A stretch of 20,729 nt of DNA from an uncultured Clostridia bacterium (lineage in GTDB: Bacteria; Bacillota; Clostridia; TANB77; CAG-508), in the NCBI GenBank assembly GCA_948663505.1, contig CAPNAQ010000007.1:5237-25965 (forward strand), given 5' to 3'. The notes under the pieces are model-generated. The model worked only from the letters and a program-made list of their open reading frames with translations, ran no database searches and was not told where the DNA came from. The position numbers and the translations under genes are program-made. Each line of letters begins with the position of its first letter. The first letter of the stretch is position 1. Below are positions 14,333 through 20,729 of this stretch, in pieces.

Positions 14333-17300
14333 ATGAATACAAATAACAAATTTAAAATTAATTTTTTATTTAAACTAAGCCTTTGTTTTGCTTTAGTATT
14401 AATAATATGTTTATTGCCAAAAACTTCAAACAAATCTTTTGCAGCAAATGAAGAATTTTGTTACTTATCAGATATACCTTATGACGCATCACAATCAAAA
14501 TCTGGATATGGTTCATTTATTATGGATAAAGCAGGTAATAATTCTTTAATTTCTGTAAAGATAGAAGGAGGATATTACTCATTTGAAAAGGGAATATGGG
14601 CACATGCAGCATCTAAACTTGTATATGATTTAAGAAATTATGATTACGATTATTTTACAGCATATATAGGATTAAACAAAACTGCTGCTAGTTCAAGTAA
14701 TGGTGTAAAATTTAAAATTTATACATCAGAAGATGGCAAGAATTGGAACTTACAAACAGATGAAAATCCAGCAGTATGCAAACCAGGAGATAATGCAACA
14801 TTTGTTAAGATAAATATAAAAAATGAGAAATTTTTAAAACTAGAAGCGGATTCAAATGGAGCTAATGGAAATGACCATTCTGTTTATGCAGACGCAAAAT
14901 TAATTAAAGAAACATACAAAGAACCAGGAGAAGATTTAGTACCATCAATAGATGAATTAGATAGAAAAATAAAAACAGAATTTGCAGGTGCAGATTTAGC
15001 AACTAATAAAGAATATGAATTAACACTTCTTAAAAGAGAACTTATCAATAGAGTGGGTAATTATGCTTTAAAAAGATTTTTAAGTGCAAGCCCAGAAAAT
15101 AAAGAAACATATACTTGGTTAACAAGTAATGTAGACAATATTAGGTTATACATATTAGGTGGAACACCAGAAGGTGGAAGTTATTTTAATTCATTAACAC
15201 AACTTTCTAGACTTTATAATGAATATAAAGATGACTTTATAATAACAGAGAAGTTAAATAATACCTGGTATCCAGATATGACTTATGGAGATCTATACAA
15301 AAAGATGGCAATTACACTTTCTTTAACACATTCTCAAAATGTTGGTCTATGGATGCAAGCAGGAGCAACAGAAAATAAATCAGATGCACTTAGACGTTAT
15401 GCAATATATAAATATATGCACAAAAATGGAAAATTTAGAGCAACAGAAAGCTTAGATCTTACTCCATCATTTGAAGCACTACAAGTTGAAGAAATGCGTT
15501 TTATTATGAATAACTTAATAGATGATGAAGAAATTCTATGGTTGAATCAATATGTTCAAGATAGATTAGATCAATATAAAACAACAAACTGGTTAACACC
15601 ACATCCATATATGGCTTATGTATATCCAAATTATGGTAACCCAATTTATTATGATGAAAATAATAAGCAATATTTTAATGAATTATTTTCTGTAAAAGAT
15701 AAAAATACAGAAAATGGAACTATAGGACTATTTGACTTAACATATACTATACCTGGAGGTGAAAATATTCCAAGTTATGAAATATCTGTAACAAGAGGTA
15801 CTTCAGAATATAAACTATATAAAGTATGGATGAACTTTAGAAACAAATTTGGAACTGGAGCAGTTTGTGGAGGTATTTCAAAAAGTGGTTCAAATATTCG
15901 TGCAACACATGGAATACCTGCAACAGTTATAGGACAACCAGGACATGCAGCACTTTTATATTATACAAGAAATTCTGAAGGAAAAGGTTACTGGGGAATT
16001 GACAATGACGTAAGTGGTTGGACATTATCAGAAAAAAGTGAAAGAATGCTACTAGGATGGGGAAATGCTAGTTATTCTAGAGGATATTCTGTAGTATATA
16101 TGGCATTAGCACAAGAAGTAATAAATGATTATGAAAATTTTATAAAATGTGAAGAACAAGTTATTCTTGCAAATGCTTTTAAAGGAGATTTAGAAAAGCA
16201 AGAAGAAATATATGAAAAAGCATTAACAATACAACCTATAAATATTGATGCGTGGGTTGGTCTAATTAATGTATATAATGCAAGTGAAAATAAGACAGAA
16301 AATGATTACTATAATTTAGCAGAAAGATTAGCAGAGAGCTTAAAATGTTTCCCATTACCAATGCAACATTTGACTAATTTAATAAAACCAAAATTAACAA
16401 GTACAGAAAATATATATAGATTTACACTTTTACAAACAAGAATTTTAACAGAAGGAAGTCAGCTTCCTAATACTGCAACTGATCAAGTACTTCAACCATC
16501 ACTTACAAGATTAGAAGCTAACTATTTATTAGGAAAACTAGATAAAACAATTGCAACATTTTCATTTGATGGAGAAGACGCAGGAAAAATTGTATTATCA
16601 AGTCGTTTTGATGGAAATGGTGTTCGTTGGGATTATTGCTTAACTGGAAAAGGTGAAAATGAAAGCTGGAAAGATGCCCAATGGCATGAAGTTTCATTTA
16701 CAGCTGAAGAAGAACATAAATTACAATTAACAAGAGAAGAAATAGCAAGCATTACAGCAGAAAATGACATCTATGTACATATTGTTGGAGTAAATTATGA
16801 TGAAAGTAACTTATATAAAATAGATATAACAGAACAAAGTCTTCCAAGCAATTTATATGCAAACGATTGGGAAAATAAAGTAATTGGAGTAGATGTAAAT
16901 ACAGAGTGGCGTTATACTGAAAATGACAATTGGACATTATTTAGTGTGAGTTCGCCTGATTTAACAGGAGATAAAACAATACAAATAAGACAAGCAGCAA
17001 CAGGAACAAAATTAGCAAGCGAAAAATCTGACATGTATACATTTACAGCAGATAACTGGCCAAATACAAGAAAATATATACCAATAGAACATTTATCAAT
17101 ACATAGTTATTCTACTCAATCAACAGATAGCAAGAGACCTTACTATGCACCAAATGCAATTGATGGAAACATTCATACTATGTGGCATACAGATTTTGGA
17201 CAAAATGTTTTACAACAACAAACAAAACCTTTTATTGCTATAGAGTTAGATGAACCAAGAAATATATCAGCTATAGAATTTGTACAAGGAAAATGGAGAG

Positions 17301-20300
17301 ATGCTGACCCAGTTTATATAAAAAATGCTATTATATATGTAAGTAATGATGGAGAAACTTGGATAGAGGCAGGAAGAAAAGAAAATTGTGAACAAGATTT
17401 AGAATTCAAATCAGTTGAACTTAACGAAAGTGTTTATGGAAAATATGTAAAAATTGAAATGGATACATATGGTATGTTTTCATCTATAGCAATGGTAAAT
17501 TTATTTGAAGATAAATCAAAGGTAACACTTGCAAACTTCTCATTTAATGGAGAAAATGCAGGAAAAATAATCTTAGTAGATGAATTTAAAGAAAAGGATT
17601 GGGAATATAGCTTAGATGGAGGAAAAACTTGGAAAAGAGGAACAGCAGATTCTTATGAATTAACAGAAGCAGAATTAAGACAAATAAACACTGATGATGG
17701 AATAAAAGTACGTTTAGATGGAAAAGAATCTACTATTAGTATTAAAGGACAAGAAGCTCCTACTATTTCAGCATATTTAAATGACTTAGAAAATAGATTA
17801 ATAGGTATAAGTGATATAGACAATCTTGAGTGGAAAATTGAAGGAAATGCTAATTGGACTTCTTATTCAGAAAAAGAGCCAATAGTATTAGGAGATAAAA
17901 AACTTTTAATTAGAAAAAAAGCAGCAGGTACATTAATGCCAAGTGAAGCAGTAGAATTTGAATTTACAGCTGATAATCAACCAGATACAGCAAAATATGT
18001 ATCAGTAAAACATCTATCTATTGAAAGCTTTTCAAGTACAACAGCAAATAGAGGAGAACCAGCAACAAATTCTATAGATGCACTTCCTACAACAATGTGG
18101 CATACAAATCGTACTACTACAACAATGAAAGATCCAAGATGGATTGTAATAGAATTAGATGAACCAAGATATATATCAAAAATTGAATATGTAAGAAAAG
18201 CAGAATATGCTTATGGAATTTTAAAAAACGGAACAGTATCTGTAAGTATGGATGGAGAAAATTGGGAAGTAGCAACTACTATAGAAAACTTATATAATCC
18301 AACAACAGCAGCAGAACTTATAGAGAGTGAAGATAGTAAAGATATTGTATTTGCAGAATCTAAAGAAGCTAAATACATAAAAATAGAATGTACAGAAGCA
18401 TGTGATTATGTACATGGAAATAGAGATGGAAGACCAATGGATTATTTCTTCTCAGCAGCAATGTTTAATATATTTGAAGATATAACAAAAGCTGAATATC
18501 CAACAGCAGAAATTGAATATAGCACAACAGAATTAACAAATAGAGATGTCACAGCTACTTTAGTAAATGAAAATATGGATATTATAGTAACAAATAATAA
18601 TGGAAGTAAAACATATACATTTACTGAAAATGGAACATTTACATTTGAATTTACTAATAAAAAAGGTGTAAAAGGAACAGCAACAGCAGAAGTAAATAAT
18701 ATTGATAAAACAATGCCAAATGCTAGTATAAATTATAGTACAACAGAACCAACAAATGGGGAAGTAATAGCAACAGTAACATTTGATAAAGAAAATGTTA
18801 CAATAACAAACAATGGAGGAAATAACACTTATACATTTACTGAAAATGGAACATTTGAATTCGAGTTTGTAGGACCAGCAGGAAATACAGGAAAAGCTAT
18901 TGCAGAAGTAAATTGGATAAATAAAGAAGCACCAGTTGGAACAATAACATATAGTGCAGAACATAAAATAAACCAAGATATAATAGCTACAATTACATTT
19001 GATAAAGAAAATGTAACAATAACAAATAATGAAGGAAAAAATACATATACATTTACTGAAAATGGAGAATTTACATTTGAATTTGTAGATGAAGCAGGAA
19101 ATACAGGAACAGCAACAGCGATAGTTTCAAATATAGATAGAACATTACCAGTAGCAACAATAACATATGATATAAATGAACCAACAAATCAAAATGTAGT
19201 AGCAACAGTTACATTTGATAAAGAAAATGTAACAGTAGAAGGTGGAAATACACATACATTTACAGAAAATGGAACATATGAATTTAAATTTGTAGGACCA
19301 TCAGGAAATGAAGGAATAGCAGTAGCAAAAGTTGATTGGATAGACAGAGTACTACCAGTAGCAACAATAACATATGATATAAATCAATTAACAAATCAAA
19401 ATGTAACAGCAACAGTAACATTTAATAAAGAAAATGTTAAAATAACAAATAATAATGGAAGTAATACTTACACATTTACACAAAATGGAACATTTACATT
19501 TAAATTTGAAGATAATGTAGGAAACGAAGGAACAGCAACAGCAGAGGTTGAATGGATAGATAAGGTACAAATAACAGCAACAATAACATATGATATAAAT
19601 GATATAACAAATAAAGATGTAACAGCAACAATAACATTTGACAAAGCAGGTGTAAAAGTAATAGATGACCAAGGTCAAGAAATTGAAAATGGAAATAAAT
19701 ATGTCTTTACAGAGAATGGAACACATGAATTTAAATATATAGGACCAGCAGGAAACACAGGAACAGCAATAGCAGAAGTAACTTGGATAGATAAAATACC
19801 ACCAGCAGCAATTATTACTTATAATATATCAGAACCAACAAACAAAGATGTAATAGCAACAATAACATTTGATGAAGGTGGAGTGACAATAATAGATGAG
19901 AATGGCGAAGAAATTGAAAATGGAGATACATACACATTTACAGAAAATGGAACACATACATTCTACTATAGAGGACCATTAGGAAATATAGGAACAGCTG
20001 TTGCACAAGTAACTTGGATTTATAAAAACAATGATGAAGAATTTATATTTAGTTCTGAAAAATATAAAATTGAAAATAGTTTTATTTCAGAAATAAAACC
20101 AAAAATAGAGAATAAGAATGGAACAACAGTAGACGAATTCAAGAAAAATATAAAAACAAATCAAGTCCTTGCATTTTTTGATAAAGAAGGAAATCCTTTA
20201 GAAGGAAGCAGTATTATTACAACAGGAAGCAAATTAAGAGTTGGCGAATCTTTAGAATATACTCTTATAGTAAAAGGAGATATTGATGGAGATGGAGCAA

Positions 20301-20464
20301 TTACAATTAATGACTTGGCAGAAATGAAATTACATTTAATAGAAATAGAAACATTAACAGGAAATGCTTTAAAAGCAGCAAATGTTGATGAAGATAATAA
20401 AGTTACTATAAATGATTTAGCAAGATTAAAATTAGCATTAATAGGATTAATGGAAATTAACTAA
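14333..20464 (+). CDS. Secreted multidomain protein: NPCBM, transglutaminase-like, discoidin, Ig-like repeats, dockerin
   Basis: A 2043-aa exported protein. Residues 1-38 are a signal peptide (basic start, hydrophobic core, SFAANEE cleavage region). About 42-194 is an NPCBM carbohydrate-binding module. About 195-600 is a helical then papain-like transglutaminase/cysteine-peptidase core: VCGGIS with Cys512, GQPGHAALLYY with His538, and GIDNDVSGW with Asp557/559 as the likely triad. A TPR-like segment follows (about 605-690). Residues about 738-1062 and 1063-1383 are a duplicated unit, each ending in a discoidin (F5/8 type C) domain with AIDG/SIDA...TMWHT. About 1386-1901 are seven Ig-like repeats of about 72 aa, and 1982-2043 is a type I dockerin with two D-x-D-x-D calcium loops. 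It is probably fixed to a scaffoldin and acts on extracellular protein or glycan. CGGs at 14847 and 18229 are out of frame. Confidence 0.9.
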   Translation: MNTNNKFKINFLFKLSLCFALVLIICLLPKTSNKSFAANEEFCYLSDIPYDASQSKSGYGSFIMDKAGNNSLISVKIEGGYYSFEKGIWAHAASKLVYDLRNYDYDYFTAYIGLNKTAASSSNGVKFKIYTSEDGKNWNLQTDENPAVCKPGDNATFVKINIKNEKFLKLEADSNGANGNDHSVYADAKLIKETYKEPGEDLVPSIDELDRKIKTEFAGADLATNKEYELTLLKRELINRVGNYALKRFLSASPENKETYTWLTSNVDNIRLYILGGTPEGGSYFNSLTQLSRLYNEYKDDFIITEKLNNTWYPDMTYGDLYKKMAITLSLTHSQNVGLWMQAGATENKSDALRRYAIYKYMHKNGKFRATESLDLTPSFEALQVEEMRFIMNNLIDDEEILWLNQYVQDRLDQYKTTNWLTPHPYMAYVYPNYGNPIYYDENNKQYFNELFSVKDKNTENGTIGLFDLTYTIPGGENIPSYEISVTRGTSEYKLYKVWMNFRNKFGTGAVCGGISKSGSNIRATHGIPATVIGQPGHAALLYYTRNSEGKGYWGIDNDVSGWTLSEKSERMLLGWGNASYSRGYSVVYMALAQEVINDYENFIKCEEQVILANAFKGDLEKQEEIYEKALTIQPINIDAWVGLINVYNASENKTENDYYNLAERLAESLKCFPLPMQHLTNLIKPKLTSTENIYRFTLLQTRILTEGSQLPNTATDQVLQPSLTRLEANYLLGKLDKTIATFSFDGEDAGKIVLSSRFDGNGVRWDYCLTGKGENESWKDAQWHEVSFTAEEEHKLQLTREEIASITAENDIYVHIVGVNYDESNLYKIDITEQSLPSNLYANDWENKVIGVDVNTEWRYTENDNWTLFSVSSPDLTGDKTIQIRQAATGTKLASEKSDMYTFTADNWPNTRKYIPIEHLSIHSYSTQSTDSKRPYYAPNAIDGNIHTMWHTDFGQNVLQQQTKPFIAIELDEPRNISAIEFVQGKWRDADPVYIKNAIIYVSNDGETWIEAGRKENCEQDLEFKSVELNESVYGKYVKIEMDTYGMFSSIAMVNLFEDKSKVTLANFSFNGENAGKIILVDEFKEKDWEYSLDGGKTWKRGTADSYELTEAELRQINTDDGIKVRLDGKESTISIKGQEAPTISAYLNDLENRLIGISDIDNLEWKIEGNANWTSYSEKEPIVLGDKKLLIRKKAAGTLMPSEAVEFEFTADNQPDTAKYVSVKHLSIESFSSTTANRGEPATNSIDALPTTMWHTNRTTTTMKDPRWIVIELDEPRYISKIEYVRKAEYAYGILKNGTVSVSMDGENWEVATTIENLYNPTTAAELIESEDSKDIVFAESKEAKYIKIECTEACDYVHGNRDGRPMDYFFSAAMFNIFEDITKAEYPTAEIEYSTTELTNRDVTATLVNENMDIIVTNNNGSKTYTFTENGTFTFEFTNKKGVKGTATAEVNNIDKTMPNASINYSTTEPTNGEVIATVTFDKENVTITNNGGNNTYTFTENGTFEFEFVGPAGNTGKAIAEVNWINKEAPVGTITYSAEHKINQDIIATITFDKENVTITNNEGKNTYTFTENGEFTFEFVDEAGNTGTATAIVSNIDRTLPVATITYDINEPTNQNVVATVTFDKENVTVEGGNTHTFTENGTYEFKFVGPSGNEGIAVAKVDWIDRVLPVATITYDINQLTNQNVTATVTFNKENVKITNNNGSNTYTFTQNGTFTFKFEDNVGNEGTATAEVEWIDKVQITATITYDINDITNKDVTATITFDKAGVKVIDDQGQEIENGNKYVFTENGTHEFKYIGPAGNTGTAIAEVTWIDKIPPAAIITYNISEPTNKDVIATITFDEGGVTIIDENGEEIENGDTYTFTENGTHTFYYRGPLGNIGTAVAQVTWIYKNNDEEFIFSSEKYKIENSFISEIKPKIENKNGTTVDEFKKNIKTNQVLAFFDKEGNPLEGSSIITTGSKLRVGESLEYTLIVKGDIDGDGAITINDLAEMKLHLIEIETLTGNALKAANVDEDNKVTINDLARLKLALIGLMEIN
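18490..20035 (+). repeat. Seven tandem Ig-like coding repeats
   Basis: About 216 bp per unit within the secreted protein, marked by the recurring codons for YTFTENGT and for (T/A)ATITYD. Units differ in length (about 210-235 bp), so they are old duplications rather than fresh copies. They act as a spacer between the binding and dockerin parts. Confidence 0.85.
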
Positions 20465-20520
20465 GTAATAAGAAACCCTAAGATATATCATTAAAGTAAG
20501 TGCAAAAAATTTAAAAGTCT

Positions 20521-20559
20521 ATTAGAAAATGAGTGAGATTTTTCACTCATTTTTCTAAT
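20521..20559 (+). terminator. Terminator of the secreted-protein gene
   Basis: ATTAGAAAATGAGTGA (20521-20536) pairs with TCACTCATTTTTCTAAT (20543-20559) with one bulged base. It lies 57 bp after the stop. Confidence 0.75.
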
Positions 20560-20568
20560 GGGCTTTAT

Positions 20569-20641
20569 TTATATTATAGGAAAGTTCTATTAATATGTAA
20601 ATATTTAATTGTATATTCTATAAAACTTTCCTATAATATAA
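20569..20641. repeat. 18-bp perfect inverted repeat
   Basis: TTATATTATAGGAAAGTT (20569-20586) and its exact inverse complement (20624-20641) around a 37-bp A/T-rich loop. It is separate from the terminator just upstream. It may be a second transcription stop shared with a convergent gene outside the window, or a small non-coding mobile repeat. Confidence 0.6.
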
Positions 20642-20649
20642 TTTTAGTA

Positions 20650-20729
20650 AATAAATCCTACGGAAATCAGCAAAATACAAATATTATTACAGTAAAAATA
20701 AAAAATGTAATAAAAAAATAACAAAAATA
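20650..20729 (+). repeat. Intergenic direct repeat, copy 2 (to window edge)
   Basis: AAATCCTACGGAAATCAG followed by sequence alignable with 14081-14150. Differences are scattered, so the duplication is not recent. Two copies in one window suggest a dispersed intergenic family. Confidence 0.6.

Noticed and set aside
18560..19726. Long minus-strand reading frames opposite the Ig-like repeats
   Set aside because: They are rich in Cys, Ile, Tyr and Phe and mirror the repeated coding sequence of the plus strand; shadows only.
18490..20035. CRISPR-like or satellite repeat array
   Set aside because: The roughly 216-bp period keeps frame, encodes Ig-like folds, and lacks identical repeats with unique spacers.
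20533..20721. 62-codon plus-strand reading frame at the right edge
   Set aside because: It starts inside the terminator hairpin and spans the inverted repeat and the intergenic repeat; no ribosome binding site.

Overview
The window is very AT-rich, uses AGA almost exclusively for arginine, has strong GGAGG-type ribosome binding sites, and carries an mraZ-rsmH-ftsL-PBP cluster plus a dockerin-bearing secreted protein. This fits a low-GC Clostridia/Firmicutes genome, probably an uncultured gut lineage; I cannot name the species.

Layout. 1-314 (minus strand): XRE-type regulator running off the left edge. 493-2950: mraZ, rsmH and an FtsL-like gene, with a promoter, a MraZ operator array and a terminator after ftsL. 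3017-4761: a class B penicillin-binding protein of SpoVD/FtsI type, whose last ~95 codons lie 9 kb away at 13688-13986. Between the halves is an ~8.98 kb serine-recombinase element bounded by the 12-bp repeat ACCAAGGAGGAG (4712-4723 and 13688-13699). It carries a helix-turn-helix protein, a frameshifted small gene, a TnpV-like gene, a 676-aa protein of unknown function, a ComF-like phosphoribosyltransferase overlapping a SLOG-like gene, a 48-aa TnpW-like gene, the large serine recombinase and an AAA_14/DUF4143 ATPase. 14333-20464: a 2043-aa secreted protein with NPCBM, transglutaminase-like, discoidin, Ig-like and dockerin modules.

Main result. Three proteins (PBP, recombinase, ATPase) are each split by +1 frameshifts, four sites in all (CGG at 3098, 4542, 11191 and 13128). 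At every site the zero-frame codon is CGG, and skipping its C to read the following GGN as glycine restores the family sequence. I found no other in-frame CGG in roughly 5,800 codons, although CGG occurs out of frame at least twelve times inside genes. CGG therefore never appears here as an ordinary arginine codon. This suggests that CGG is unassigned or starved and acts as a +1 recoding signal (C skipped, or CGGN read as a quadruplet glycine codon). Read-level error or gene decay must be excluded. Two other apparent indels in the element (5281-5305 and an A9 run at 6064-6072) are not at CGG and sit in homopolymers.

How the parts may work together. Excision of the element by its recombinase would restore a 663-aa PBP with its PASTA domain; with the element in place only a 580-aa form without PASTA can be made. 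Both the PBP and the recombinase need CGG frameshifting, so recoding could couple cell-wall or sporulation function to element excision. That coupling is inference.
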